Shown here: piece after piece, positions 43,977 to 52,742 of the stretch | How the letters are laid out: every line of letters begins with the position of its first letter | Numbering within the stretch: position 1 is the stretch's first letter | Source: Henriciella marina | Lineage (GTDB): Bacteria; Pseudomonadota; Alphaproteobacteria; Caulobacterales; Hyphomonadaceae | DNA length: 64,000 nucleotides | Reading direction: 5' to 3' | Assembly: GCF_027213945.1 (NCBI RefSeq) | Contig: NZ_JAPWGW010000001.1 | Coordinates: 1,116,001 to 1,180,000 of the forward strand | Made by a program: the position numbers and the translations under genes | Notes under the pieces: generated by a model | Database searches by the model: none | What the model saw: the letters and a program-made list of their open reading frames with translations, nothing else | What the model was told of the DNA's origin: nothing

Positions 43977-44336
43977 TCAGGGCCTGTCGACATAGACGTC
44001 GACGACATCATCACGCTCCGACAGGGCGTCGAGTTCGTCTTCCAAGGCGCGCGCCGGAATGATCCGGTCGCTGACATACATGTCACCGCGATCTTTGAAC
44101 CGGACCGTCAGTTTCAGGCGCCCGCGCTCAATGTTGCCGATATCGTCGGCAACTGTGACGGGCACGCCGTCACCGCCAGAGACAAGGCCGACAGCGCCCT
44201 TGCCGGTATAGTAGACGGTCTTGCCGGCCAGTTCGACACCAGAGCCGATCGCGCCAACCGTGGCACCGGCGACACTGGCGGCAAGGCAGCCGGACAGGGC
44301 ATAAAGAGCGAGCGGGGCAAGGAAGAGCGCTTTCAT
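43977..44336 (-). CDS. Small lipoprotein, YYTGKGA element
   Basis: The 119-residue lipoprotein has the signal LYALSGCLAAS, the segment KTVYYTGKGAVGL at about residues 39-51, and a beta-rich C-terminal domain (LKLTVRFKDRGDMYVSDRII...). It shares the YYTG element and lipidation with the downstream gene product. The family is unknown to me. It lies just downstream of lysK in the same direction with a ten-base gap, so it is probably in the lysK operon. Confidence 0.65.
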   Translation of the reverse strand: MKALFLAPLALYALSGCLAASVAGATVGAIGSGVELAGKTVYYTGKGAVGLVSGGDGVPVTVADDIGNIERGRLKLTVRFKDRGDMYVSDRIIPARALEDELDALSERDDVVDVYVDRP

Positions 44337-44346
44337 GCGCTCAGCC

Positions 44347-45948
44347 TCAAGCCGATTCTGTGTCCCGCGCCAGCGCCCCCTTTATCAGCCTCGCCGTTTC
44401 GTGCACGCCATAGAGGGCCGCAAAGCCGCCAAAGCGCGGGCCCTGGCTCTGGCCGAGCAGCACTTCGTAAAGCGCCTTGAACCAGTCGCGAAGGTTCTCG
44501 AACTCGTGCGACTTGCCGATCTCGAAGGTCAGGTTCTGAAGCATCTCGGCATCGGCTTCGCCTTCAAGAGACGACAGGCGGTTTGCTAGGTCTTCCATCG
44601 CCGCGCGCTCTTTCTCGTCGGGCGCACGGTAGACCTTGGTCGGCTTCACGAAGTCCTCATAATAGCGGATGGCATAGCCAGCGAGCTTGTCGAGGAAGGG
44701 ATGGCTCTCAGCGCTGGCCTCAGGCGCATAGCGCGAGATGAAATCCCAGAGCTGTTCCTTGGTCTCTGTGTTTGCGGCGCTGACGAGGTTGAGCAGCAGC
44801 GCAAAGGACACAGGCGTATCGCCTTCCGGCGGATTGCCGGAATGGATATGCCAAACGGGGTTCTCGATCTGGCGTGCTGGCTCTTCTTCCGGGTATTTCG
44901 ACAGGAAGGTCAGATACTCATCAACCGCCTTCGGGATAACGTCGAAATAAAGCTTCTTTGCAACGCGTGGCTTCTGGAACTGGAACAACGACAGGCTTTC
45001 CTGCGGCGCATAGGCCAGCCAGTCCTCGACCGAAATGCCATTGCCCTTGGTCTTGGAAATCTTCTCACCCTTTTCATCGAGGAAGAGCTCATAGACATAT
45101 TGCTGTGGCGGCTGACTGCCGAGAATCTTGCAGATCTTCGAATAGATCGGCGCATTGTCCTGGTGGTCCTTGCCAAACATCTCGAAATCGACGCCGAGCG
45201 CTGCCCAGCGCATACCGAAATCCGGCTTCCATTGCAGCTTGGTGTTGCCGCCCGTGACCGGGATGGTGACGTCGGTGCCATCTTCGTCCTCAAAGGTGAT
45301 CGTACCGGCCTTCGCGTCGGTTGCCTTCATTGGCACATAGAGCACCCGGCCCGTCGAAGGTGAGATCGGCAGGAAGGGCGAATAGGTCGCCTGACGCTCT
45401 GCGCCGAGCGTCGGGAGCATGACCGCCATGATCTCATCGAACTTTTCGAGCGCCCGCAGCAGCGCCTCATCGAACACGCCGGTCTTGTAGAGCGTCGTCG
45501 CCGACTTGAACTCATACTCAAAACCAAAGCTGTCCAAGAAGGCGCAGAGGCGTGCGCCCATATGCGCGCCATAGCTTTCATGCGTGCCGAACGGGTCCGG
45601 CACTGCCGTCAGCGGCATCTGCATATAGGCTTCCAGGTCCTTCGGGTTCGGCACCGTCGGCGGGACCTTGCGCATGCCGTCCATGTCGTCTGACACGCAG
45701 ATCATGCGCGTTTCATACTTGCCCTCGGTCAGCGTTTCGAAGGCCGTGCGCACCATCGTCGTGCGGACGACTTCACCGAACGTGCCGATATGAGGAAGGC
45801 CGGAAGGGCCATAGCCCGTCTCGAACGTGACCGGGCCCTGTTTGGGTTTGCCCGCACGCTCCATATTCTCGAGCCGTTTCAGCAGCGCACGTGCCTGTTC
45901 GAAAGGCCATGCCTTCGCCGTGCCTGCAAGCTCTGGAAGCGTGCCCAT
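44347..45948 (-). CDS. lysS: Lysyl-tRNA synthetase, class I
   Basis: The 533-residue enzyme is the class I (archaeal-type) LysRS used by many alphaproteobacteria in place of the class II form. It attaches lysine to tRNA-Lys in the cytosol. The HIGH-equivalent is [10 protein letters not shown] (about residues 49-58), the KMSKS-equivalent is [11 protein letters not shown] (about 293-303), and the C-terminal anticodon-binding helical domain covers residues 360-530. ATG 45948 has GTGGAG upstream; TTG 45963 is the alternative. Confidence 0.97.
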   Translation of the reverse strand: MGTLPELAGTAKAWPFEQARALLKRLENMERAGKPKQGPVTFETGYGPSGLPHIGTFGEVVRTTMVRTAFETLTEGKYETRMICVSDDMDGMRKVPPTVPNPKDLEAYMQMPLTAVPDPFGTHESYGAHMGARLCAFLDSFGFEYEFKSATTLYKTGVFDEALLRALEKFDEIMAVMLPTLGAERQATYSPFLPISPSTGRVLYVPMKATDAKAGTITFEDEDGTDVTIPVTGGNTKLQWKPDFGMRWAALGVDFEMFGKDHQDNAPIYSKICKILGSQPPQQYVYELFLDEKGEKISKTKGNGISVEDWLAYAPQESLSLFQFQKPRVAKKLYFDVIPKAVDEYLTFLSKYPEEEPARQIENPVWHIHSGNPPEGDTPVSFALLLNLVSAANTETKEQLWDFISRYAPEASAESHPFLDKLAGYAIRYYEDFVKPTKVYRAPDEKERAAMEDLANRLSSLEGEADAEMLQNLTFEIGKSHEFENLRDWFKALYEVLLGQSQGPRFGGFAALYGVHETARLIKGALARDTESA

Positions 45949-46078
45949 GATGTCTCCACTCAAGTCCGGTTAAACTGTGGCGGAGGTAGAAGGGCAGGGA
46001 CGTGCGGTCAAGCTGGGGCAGGCGCATGGCGCTGCACGGGGCAGACAACGAGGCTGCACCTCTTTCGATTGACATTCA

Positions 46079-46101
46079 TTCTCAAAGTCGCTAGTTGAGA
46101 A
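46079..46101. promoter_or_regulatory. Inverted repeat before bfd, candidate iron-response operator
   Basis: TTCTCAA and TTGAGAA form a perfect seven-base inverted repeat around nine bases, ending two bases before the bfd start. A perfect -35 (TTGACA, 46069-46074) lies just upstream, and the left half overlaps a Fur-box-like TTGACATTCATTCTCAA (46069-46085). The repeat could be an operator or an mRNA hairpin covering the ribosome site. It is only suggestive of iron control. Confidence 0.4.
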
Positions 46102-46103
46102 CC

Positions 46104-46304
46104 ATGATCATTTGCATTTGCAGACGCATTAATGATTCCGGCATCCGCGACGCGGTCGATGCCGGTGCACGCAGCCCCGAAGCGGTCCAGGCCCATCATG
46201 GCTGTGCTTTCAATTGCGGCAAGTGCAGAACGACGATCGGCGAGATGATTTCCGAGCGGGTCGAAGCAACGGCGCTCGAGCCACTTCAAGCCGCTGCAGA
46301 ATAA
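46104..46304 (+). CDS. bfd: Bacterioferritin-associated ferredoxin (BFD)-like protein
   Basis: The 66-residue [2Fe-2S] protein has four cysteines in the BFD pattern: CIC at residues 4-6 and CAFNCGKC at 34-41 (CxC...CxxxxCxxC-like spacing). Bfd releases iron from bacterioferritin by electron transfer to the haem. The bfr gene follows 187 bases downstream, which supports the role. The ATG at 46104 lacks a strong Shine-Dalgarno. Confidence 0.85.
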   Translation: MIICICRRINDSGIRDAVDAGARSPEAVQAHHGCAFNCGKCRTTIGEMISERVEATALEPLQAAAE

Positions 46305-46490
46305 TCGCCTGGCGCCCGGCGCCTCCGTTCAAGACAAACTCAAATTAAAACAGCCGCTTCGGGCAATGCATCTGTGCAATTGCTTCTCACTATCATAAGC
46401 ATCTGATTTTATACAACTTTTTTGCTTGAATCGGTGCTTTTCGGTGGTATTCCGGCGAATAACAGAAACCTTCGACCTCAGGAGTGCACC

Positions 46491-46985
46491 ATGAAGGGCG
46501 ACCCGAAAGTCATCGAATTCCTGAACGCTTGTCTCAAGAATGAGCTGACGGCGATCAACCAGTATTTCCTACACTCGCGCATGCTGATGGACTGGGGTGT
46601 CTCCATCCTGGGTGAGCATGAGTACAAGGAATCGATCGAGGAGATGGAGCATGCCGACTGGCTGATCCAGCGCATCCTCTTCCTTGGCGGCCTGCCAAAC
46701 CTGCAGGATCTGGGCAAACTGAAGATCGGCGAGACAGTCGAGGAAATCCTCGCCAGCGATCTTGAGCTTGAGCGTGAGGCCTGCCCGGTCCTGCGCGATG
46801 GTATGGAGCACGCGGAAAGCTGCCGCGATTATGTCACCCGCGATCTCTTCCTGAAGATCCTCGCGAGCGAAGAAGAGCACATCGACTATCTGGAAACCCA
46901 GATGGAGCTCGTCGAGCGCATCGGCATCCAGAACTACATCCAGCTCCAGTCCGAGCCGAACAAGACGCTCGACCCGGCTCCATAA
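46491..46985 (+). CDS. bfr: Bacterioferritin
   Basis: The 164-residue ferritin-like protein has KNELTAINQYFLHSRM (ferroxidase Glu18), the EEMEHADWLI segment with haem-ligand Met52 and Glu/His ferroxidase residues, and ASEEEHIDYLE (Glu127, His130). It stores iron in a 24-subunit cytosolic shell with haem at dimer interfaces. AGGAG precedes the ATG. The upstream 186 bases contain no gene but do have AT-rich stretches (46395-46440), including TTTTATAC, that may carry its own promoter. Confidence 0.96.
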   Translation: MKGDPKVIEFLNACLKNELTAINQYFLHSRMLMDWGVSILGEHEYKESIEEMEHADWLIQRILFLGGLPNLQDLGKLKIGETVEEILASDLELEREACPVLRDGMEHAESCRDYVTRDLFLKILASEEEHIDYLETQMELVERIGIQNYIQLQSEPNKTLDPAP

Positions 46986-47007
46986 GCCTTACGCATAGGC
47001 GTAAGGC
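46986..47007. terminator. Perfect hairpin at the bfr/gst convergent junction
   Basis: GCCTTACGC and GCGTAAGGC form a nine-base-pair stem with loop ATAG directly after the bfr stop. It includes the last codons and stop of the convergent glutathione transferase. No T-run follows; it may act as a bidirectional block to read-through. Confidence 0.45.
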
Positions 47008-47651
47008 CCGCCGCGTTCCAGCGCCCGCTTATAGGCGACCCGCTCATGGATGCGGGTCAGGAAGCCTGAGATGTTTGGATAGTGGGCGGCGCCGCTTCGG
47101 CTGGCCGCTGCCTCCAACGGAAAACTCATGATAATGTCGGCGGCGGTAAAATCGCTGCCGGCAAACCAACCCGTGGACGCTAGCGAGCTCTCCCAGAACT
47201 CGATGTGCTCTTTCAGGCGCGGGTCGATGAACCCGTTCTCTGCCTTCGATGTGATTGCCTTCACCACCGGACGCACAAGCGGGTTCGCATTCTGCGGCAG
47301 CATCTGGAATACCAGCTTCATTAGAAGCGGCGGCATGGCAGACCCCTCGGCATAATGCATCCAGTAGGTCCAGGCACGCTGATCGGCTGTGCCAGCGGCG
47401 GGTTTCAGGCGGCCAGCGGCATGCGTATCGATGACATATTCGATGATGGCACCCGTCTCGGCGACGATGACGTCGCCTTCTTCCAGAACAGGCGACTTGC
47501 CGAGCGGATGGATGGCTCGCAGCGCATCGGGTGCCAGCCGCGTCTGCGGGTCGCGCTCATAGCGGATGACCTCATAGTCAAGGCCAAGTTCTTCCAGCAG
47601 CCACAGAATGCGCTGCGAGCGGCTGTCTTCGAGGTGGTGGATCTTTATCAT
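46989..47651 (-). CDS. Glutathione S-transferase
   Basis: This 220-residue cytosolic GST has an N-terminal thioredoxin-fold domain with SRSQRILWLLEELGLDYE (residues 10-27), SPVLEEG (53-59) and ETGAIIEY (65-72). A helical C-terminal domain with FTAADIIMSFPLEAA follows. It would conjugate glutathione to electrophiles; the class and substrate are unclear. Its stop lies three bases from the bfr stop in convergent orientation. Confidence 0.9.
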   Translation of the reverse strand: MIKIHHLEDSRSQRILWLLEELGLDYEVIRYERDPQTRLAPDALRAIHPLGKSPVLEEGDVIVAETGAIIEYVIDTHAAGRLKPAAGTADQRAWTYWMHYAEGSAMPPLLMKLVFQMLPQNANPLVRPVVKAITSKAENGFIDPRLKEHIEFWESSLASTGWFAGSDFTAADIIMSFPLEAAASRSGAAHYPNISGFLTRIHERVAYKRALERGGPYAYA

Positions 47652-47729
47652 GTCACGGCCCCCTGCCGTCCGGCTGCTGCGCAGGATGCGTCTGGCCGGT
47701 AGAAGTGATCTGGAGCTTGGACGGACGAA

Positions 47730-48677
47730 TTAAAGGCCTGACCTCGCGAGCAACTGGTCGAACCCGCCCCAGAACTGATCACGATATACGTCCTGCTCCA
47801 TCAGGATCTCATGCCGCGCGCCCTCGATTTTCATATGAGTGCAGTCCGGAAGACGTTTCGCGACCCTCGCATGCGCTTTGTTATCGACAAGCTGCTCATC
47901 CCCGGCGCTGGCGACAAACATGGGGCAGTCCACTCCACGCAGCAGGGCCGGTTTGCATGTCTCGTTCAGGATGTCGAGCGAAGCGCCGAGCCATCCCCAG
48001 GTCATCGAGCCCACCTCAAGCTCGGGTGCGGCAGCAATGAGGTCGCGTTGAAGCTGCCAGCGTTCGCGGTCATGCGTGACGATATTGTTCTCAAACGTTT
48101 CAGGCGGGCCGGGCTTTCGCGCATAGTCGCCATCGCGCCCGACGGCGCGCATCGCCCAGATGATATAGCGCACCGCCAGATTGACCGGCAGACCCCACAT
48201 CGGCGCAGAGAATGCGGCCGCATCCATCCGCACCAGTTTGCGGGCCATTGCCGCCAGTGCGATAGCCCCGCCCATGGAGTGCGCCACACAGACATAGGGT
48301 CGGGGCAAGTCACCCGGCATGGCGTCGAGCCCATTGCGCAGGGCGCTCATAAAGGTCTCGAACCGGTCGATATGACCTTTCTTCGGGTCGTCCAGCAGCC
48401 GGTCCGAGAGGCCCTGACCGGGCCAGTCCAGAATAACGATGGCAAAACCGCGGGCCTGCAGGTCGCGGGCTGTTTCGAAATACTTCTCGATGAACTCGGT
48501 ACGGCCTGGGCAGATAATTGCGGTTCCACGCGGCGTACTGCGCGGTGAAGGGGCGAGGCAGGCCCGCAGGCTGCGGCCCGCCATCCCCTTGAACCAGACA
48601 AGCTCAGCGCCGTCTGGCGCCGGGTTCTGATCCAGCAGAACAAAGCTGCTTCGCCGATCTCTTTCTCGCTGGTCCAT
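47730..48677 (-). CDS. Alpha/beta hydrolase, lysophospholipase/monoacylglycerol lipase-like
   Basis: The 315-residue protein has an alpha/beta-hydrolase fold: oxyanion-type CPGRTEFIEKY (about residues 56-66), DWPGQGLSDR (86-95), the nucleophile elbow AHSMGG (Ser about 134) and the late histidine in GARHEILME (about 286). The pattern of PGRTEFIEKY with DWPGQGLS is that of PldB-like lipases in this class. It is probably cytosolic, with no signal peptide. ATG 48677 is favoured over TTG 48692. Confidence 0.85.
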   Translation of the reverse strand: MDQRERDRRSSFVLLDQNPAPDGAELVWFKGMAGRSLRACLAPSPRSTPRGTAIICPGRTEFIEKYFETARDLQARGFAIVILDWPGQGLSDRLLDDPKKGHIDRFETFMSALRNGLDAMPGDLPRPYVCVAHSMGGAIALAAMARKLVRMDAAAFSAPMWGLPVNLAVRYIIWAMRAVGRDGDYARKPGPPETFENNIVTHDRERWQLQRDLIAAAPELEVGSMTWGWLGASLDILNETCKPALLRGVDCPMFVASAGDEQLVDNKAHARVAKRLPDCTHMKIEGARHEILMEQDVYRDQFWGGFDQLLARSGL

Positions 48678-48695
48678 ATGCCTGCCTAGCAAAGA

Positions 48696-48733
48696 AAAAG
48701 GCGCCGGCAGCTGATAGCCGCACAGCGCCTTTT
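48696..48733 (-). terminator. Terminator of the SCP2 gene
   Basis: AAAAGGCGC pairs with GCGCCTTTT, with a smaller inner stem (CGGC...GCCG), and runs into TTTTTCTTT on the minus strand. It separates the SCP2 gene from the hydrolase downstream. Confidence 0.8.
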
Positions 48734-48780
48734 GAACCGATACGGCGGCAAGCCTTGCTGGCCTGCCTGCCCGGAAAAGC

Positions 48781-49083
48781 CTAGTTGAACTTCTTCATCA
48801 GGCTTTGCAGCTGCATGGCGACAGACATGTCGCCGAGGACTTTCAGCTTGCCTTGCATGAATGCCATTGTCGGGTCGAGCTGACCAGCAACGAGCTTCTG
48901 GAAGTCATCCCAGTCGACCTTCACAGTCGCGTCTGCGTCGCCGTCGGAATTGTCGGCATTGCCATTAGCGCCGTCGATGAACAGCTTGCCGGCATCGCCA
49001 AAGTCGAACTTCACCTTTTTGGTGAAATCGCCGCCAGCAGACACTGCTTCGTTCGCTTTTGCAGTGAGAGTTGCGAGATCCAT
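48781..49083 (-). CDS. SCP2 sterol-binding domain protein
   Basis: The 100-residue single-domain protein has the SCP2 pattern: VKFDFGDAGKLFIDG, then DADATVKVDWDDFQKLVAGQLDPTMAFMQGKLKVLGD in the second half (key piece: DPTMAFMQGKLKVLGD). Such domains bind acyl-CoA or sterol-like lipids. ATG 49083 with GAGGAGGC upstream is preferred; the frame is open to 49284 but without family residues. It has its own terminator. Confidence 0.9.
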   Translation of the reverse strand: MDLATLTAKANEAVSAGGDFTKKVKFDFGDAGKLFIDGANGNADNSDGDADATVKVDWDDFQKLVAGQLDPTMAFMQGKLKVLGDMSVAMQLQSLMKKFN

Positions 49084-49232
49084 GAAAGCCTCCTCGAATT
49101 GGACTCGGAGGGGATAAAGCCGTGCCGGGACGACAATGGCAAGAGCCAAAGGCGAAAGAATGACGTGTGTGTCATGCTTGTCGCAATACGGCCGAATTCT
49201 GAGTGGCGTGAGTGCACCGAAAAGAGCGGTTT

Positions 49233-50099
49233 CTAATACCGCTTGCCGACGGGTGGGGAGGCCGTGATCGGGCCGATATTCCAAATGCCATTATAGCGGG
49301 AATCCCGGTCGGTCAGCATGAGGCCGTCTTCATACGGGCGCGACTTGTCATCGACAGGCAGAGGGCCACAGCCTTCAGCACCGCACATATGAGCTGTGCC
49401 GCCGGTATGGGCGATATTGAAGCTCAGCACTTCGCCTTCAGGCAGATGCATCGCCATCGGGTCGAAGCCCGGGCGGTCTCCCAGTTCGGGGTAGGATTCG
49501 AGGCGGGCATGAAGATTGCCGACAAGTACCAGAATGCGGGCGTCGGGGTTGCGCGCGCTGGCGCGCTGAAGTTCGCCTGCGAGCGCCTTTTCATAAGGTG
49601 TCTGGCTGCCTTCGCCGACAATTCGGGTTGATGTGAAACCGATCATGCGAATGTCAGCGCCGTGCGCTTTCAACTCCTGCATCCGGACAAAGAGATCGAG
49701 GAAAGCTTGGCTTGAGAGGCCCCAATCGGTCCCGTCGAAGAAGCCCCGGAGCAGGTTGAAGCGGGCGTCATCGCTGCCATCGCTGTCGACAAAGGTCTGC
49801 ATGGCGCGTGTCAGATTGGCGGGACGCTCAATGCCGACGACTATCGGGCCCTGTTTCGCCGCCTCACAGATGATTTCACCGAAAGCGCGCGGGGCTTCGC
49901 GCGTGCCATGGATCTCGCCAAAGATCAGATAGGTCTCGTTGTTCTCGGTGAGAACCTGTTCCGTTCCTGTGAGGGCATTGCACTTGAGACCGGTAAGGCC
50001 GGTCTCCGTGCTGGCATCCTGCGCTGAGGCCATGAATGAGACAGCCGACAGACAGGCTGCGCCAAGAAACGAATTGCGAAGCAAGGATCTCATCATCAT
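49233..50099 (-). CDS. ChaN/TraB/TIKI-superfamily secreted protein
   Basis: The 288-residue protein has a signal peptide (RSLLRNSFLGAACLSAVSFM) and the two histidine motifs of the EreA/ChaN/TraB fold: FGEIHGTREAP (about residues 60-70) and VGNLHARLESYP (about 194-205), plus VVGIERP. Related proteins include haem-binding ChaN and TIKI metallopeptidases, so it may bind a metal or haem in the periplasm. It has four cysteines in the mature part. ATG 50099 after AGGTGACC is preferred over GTG 50105. It is divergent from the carboxyltransferase gene. Confidence 0.7.
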   Translation of the reverse strand: MMMRSLLRNSFLGAACLSAVSFMASAQDASTETGLTGLKCNALTGTEQVLTENNETYLIFGEIHGTREAPRAFGEIICEAAKQGPIVVGIERPANLTRAMQTFVDSDGSDDARFNLLRGFFDGTDWGLSSQAFLDLFVRMQELKAHGADIRMIGFTSTRIVGEGSQTPYEKALAGELQRASARNPDARILVLVGNLHARLESYPELGDRPGFDPMAMHLPEGEVLSFNIAHTGGTAHMCGAEGCGPLPVDDKSRPYEDGLMLTDRDSRYNGIWNIGPITASPPVGKRY

Positions 50100-50191
50100 G
50101 GTCACCTGATTGCAAAATTCGAGCCAGTACGAGTGCCCATTTCTACATCGGCTCTTGACCTGACTCTAGGGCACATCGTCTAGCTGTACCT

Positions 50192-51739
50192 ATGTCTTGG
50201 GAGAAGTCGATAGAAGAGCTTCGCCGGCGGGAACGCATGGCGGAAAAGATGGGCGGCGAAGAGCCGGTTTCGCGGCAACGCGGCCGGGGAAAGCTTACCG
50301 TCCGCGAACGTGTGTCCTTTCTGGTCGACCCGGGAAGTTTCCACGAGATCGGGAAGATTGCCGGCGTCGCGACCTATGATGAGGATGAGAAGCTGGAGAG
50401 CTTCATGGCGTCCAATTCCGTGGTTGGCCGCGCCAAGCTTGATGGCCGTCCCGCCATGGTGCTTGGCGACGATTTCACCGTCCGCGGCGGGGCCGCTGAT
50501 GCTTCGATCCGGGGCAAGACGGTGATCGCGCTGAAACAGGCGGTCGAGTACCGTATGCCGCTGGTCCAGCTCATCGACGGCACGGGCGGCGGCGGCTCCA
50601 TCAAGATGTTCCTGAAAGATCCACGCACCTATATTCCCGAAACCCCAAGCTGGGAGCTTATCGTCGATGGCATGGGCGAAATCCCGATGGTCTCGCTCGC
50701 GCTCGGGCCTTGTGCAGGGCTTGGGGCGGGGCGCGTCGGCGCGAGCCATTATTCAGTGATGGTAAAAGAGCTCTCACAGGTGTTCGTGGCCGGCCCGCCG
50801 GTGGCGATCGCGATTGGCGAGGATGTCTCGAAAGAGGAGCTGGGCGGCTGGGAGATTCAGGCCAAAAACGGCACGGTCGATGACGTCGTCGATACCGAAG
50901 CTGATGCCTTCAAGGCGGCCAAACGCTTCCTCTCCTACCTGCCATCTTCAGTCCATGAATTGCCGCCGGTGAGTGAGCCGACTGATGATCCGGACCGCCG
51001 TGAGGAAAGCCTCATCTCCATCGTGCCGGAAGACGGCAAGACGCCTTACAAACCGCAGAAGATCATCGAAGCTTCCGTGGACAAGGGCAGCTTCTTCGAG
51101 ATCGGCAGCCAGTGGGGCAGGGGCATCGTCACAGGGCTCGCCCGCATTGACGGGCATCCGGTCGGCATCATGGCGGGCAATCCGTTCTTCCTCGATGGGG
51201 CGTGGACCGCGGATGTCTGCGAGAAAGTCATCCGCCACATGGACCTCTGCTCGACCTTTCATCTGCCGGTTGTGCATTTTGTTGATTGCGCTGGCTTTGC
51301 CGTGGGTGTGCGCCACGAGACCGCAGGCGTCACGCGCAAGGGCGTGCGCGCCATGGCGGCGGTCTATCAGGCGACAGTGCCGGTCTGCGCGGTGGTCATC
51401 CGCAAAGCGTATGGGCTCGCAGGCTCGGCCATGATGAACCCGACCAAGGCCAAGTGGCGCTATTGCTGGCCGTCAGGCAATTGGGGCTCACTGCCCATGG
51501 CGGGCGGCATCGAGGCAGCCTTCAGGAAAGAGCTGGCAGAGACCGACGACAAACAGGCGCTGCTGGCGGAGCTCTACAAGAAATTCGAGGCGATGGAGGA
51601 TCCGTTCCGCACCGCTGAGGCCTTCTTCGCAGAAGAGATTATCGACCCGCGCGAGACCCGGCCGCTTCTGGTCGATTTCGTTCACCATGCGCGCCGCCGC
51701 CAGGAGCCAGGCAAGACCACGTTCGGACCAAGGCCCTGA
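50192..51739 (+). CDS. Acyl-CoA carboxylase carboxyltransferase (beta) subunit
   Basis: The 515-residue protein has the two crotonase-like halves of PCC/MCC beta subunits. GGAADASIRGKTVIALKQA and a GTGGGGSIK oxyanion region lie in the first half, and GIMAGNPFFLDGAWTADV, VDCAGFAVGVRHE and AYGLAGSAMMNP in the second. It transfers carboxyl groups from biotin to an acyl-CoA; sequence does not name which. The biotin carboxylase/carrier partner is not in the window, which is unusual. It is cytosolic. Confidence 0.88.
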   Translation: MSWEKSIEELRRRERMAEKMGGEEPVSRQRGRGKLTVRERVSFLVDPGSFHEIGKIAGVATYDEDEKLESFMASNSVVGRAKLDGRPAMVLGDDFTVRGGAADASIRGKTVIALKQAVEYRMPLVQLIDGTGGGGSIKMFLKDPRTYIPETPSWELIVDGMGEIPMVSLALGPCAGLGAGRVGASHYSVMVKELSQVFVAGPPVAIAIGEDVSKEELGGWEIQAKNGTVDDVVDTEADAFKAAKRFLSYLPSSVHELPPVSEPTDDPDRREESLISIVPEDGKTPYKPQKIIEASVDKGSFFEIGSQWGRGIVTGLARIDGHPVGIMAGNPFFLDGAWTADVCEKVIRHMDLCSTFHLPVVHFVDCAGFAVGVRHETAGVTRKGVRAMAAVYQATVPVCAVVIRKAYGLAGSAMMNPTKAKWRYCWPSGNWGSLPMAGGIEAAFRKELAETDDKQALLAELYKKFEAMEDPFRTAEAFFAEEIIDPRETRPLLVDFVHHARRRQEPGKTTFGPRP

Positions 51740-51803
51740 TCCCGCCTTAATTTTGCCGATCGCGGACGCTCACACTGTCTCTTCATTCAGTGGAGGGATG
51801 CAC

Positions 51804-52742
51804 ATGTTCAGGAAAATCAGCCCGGCGCTCGTCGCGATGGCCCTGGTCGCCGGTTGCGGCGGCTCGGGTGAAAGCAGTAGCAGTGAGTATGACCGGCCCC
51901 AGGCCGCGCCGATGATGGAAGAGTCGGCCAGTGACTATGCCGTTGCTGGCAAAGGCGCTGGGGACGCGGCCTATTCAGAGCCCGCGCCAACGCCTGACAC
52001 GCCAGAGGTCGAACCCGGCGCGCAGCAATATATCGCCTATAGCCATTCGCTCGGCCTGCGCCTGCCCAAAGGCGCTGTCGAGCCGATGCTGCAAGGCCAT
52101 GTCGAAGCCTGCCAGTCTGCCGGCACAAACTCCTGCATCGTGGTCAATTCGAACACCTACAATTCGAATGAAGACTATGTCTCTGGCAACGTGTCGATAC
52201 GGGCAACGCCGGACTGGATTGACGGGTTTCTGGGCAATATCGAAGACCAGACCGAGGCTGCCGACGGCGAGATTACCTCGCGCTCGACACGTGCCGAAGA
52301 CCTCACCCGCTCGATCATCGACACCGGTAGCCGCCTTGATGCCCAGCGGACGCTGAGAACGCGGCTCGAAGGGCTGCTGGAGCGTCGTGACGGCTCACTG
52401 GGTGACCTCTTGCAGATCGAGCGTGAGCTTGCGCGGGTGATCGGCGAGATCGAGTCGACCGAAGCCCAGCTTCGCGCGCTGCGTCTGCGGGTCTCCATGT
52501 CGTCGCTGGATGTTGGATATGAGACAAAGGTCCCGGCCTTCTCGAGCTCGCAATCGAACCCGCTCGGCGAGGCTATCAACGACTTTTTCTATAATTTCTC
52601 CAAGGCCATAGCCGCCGTCATCACCGCTTTCGCGATTGGCCTGCCCTGGCTGGTCCTGATCGGGATTTTCCTCTGGATCTGGTTGAAGCTTTTCTGGCCG
52701 TCGATCCGCCGGAAGCGTCCGGCAAAAACGCCGAAGCCTTGA
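51804..52742 (+). CDS. DUF4349 lipoprotein with C-terminal membrane helix
   Basis: The 312-residue protein has a lipoprotein signal (FRKISPALVAMALVAGC), a Ser/Pro/Ala-rich linker, and a DUF4349 domain (about 125-250) with NYNSNEDYVSGNVSIR-like start and a long amphipathic coiled coil (RTRLEGLLERRDGSLGDLLQIERELARV region). A transmembrane helix follows near 270-295 and then a basic tail (RRKRPAKTPKP). It is anchored at both ends, so the coiled coil lies in the periplasm. ATG 51804 follows GGAGGG with good spacing. Its last 122 bases overlap the convergent RluF-like gene. Confidence 0.82.
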   Translation: MFRKISPALVAMALVAGCGGSGESSSSEYDRPQAAPMMEESASDYAVAGKGAGDAAYSEPAPTPDTPEVEPGAQQYIAYSHSLGLRLPKGAVEPMLQGHVEACQSAGTNSCIVVNSNTYNSNEDYVSGNVSIRATPDWIDGFLGNIEDQTEAADGEITSRSTRAEDLTRSIIDTGSRLDAQRTLRTRLEGLLERRDGSLGDLLQIERELARVIGEIESTEAQLRALRLRVSMSSLDVGYETKVPAFSSSQSNPLGEAINDFFYNFSKAIAAVITAFAIGLPWLVLIGIFLWIWLKLFWPSIRRKRPAKTPKP

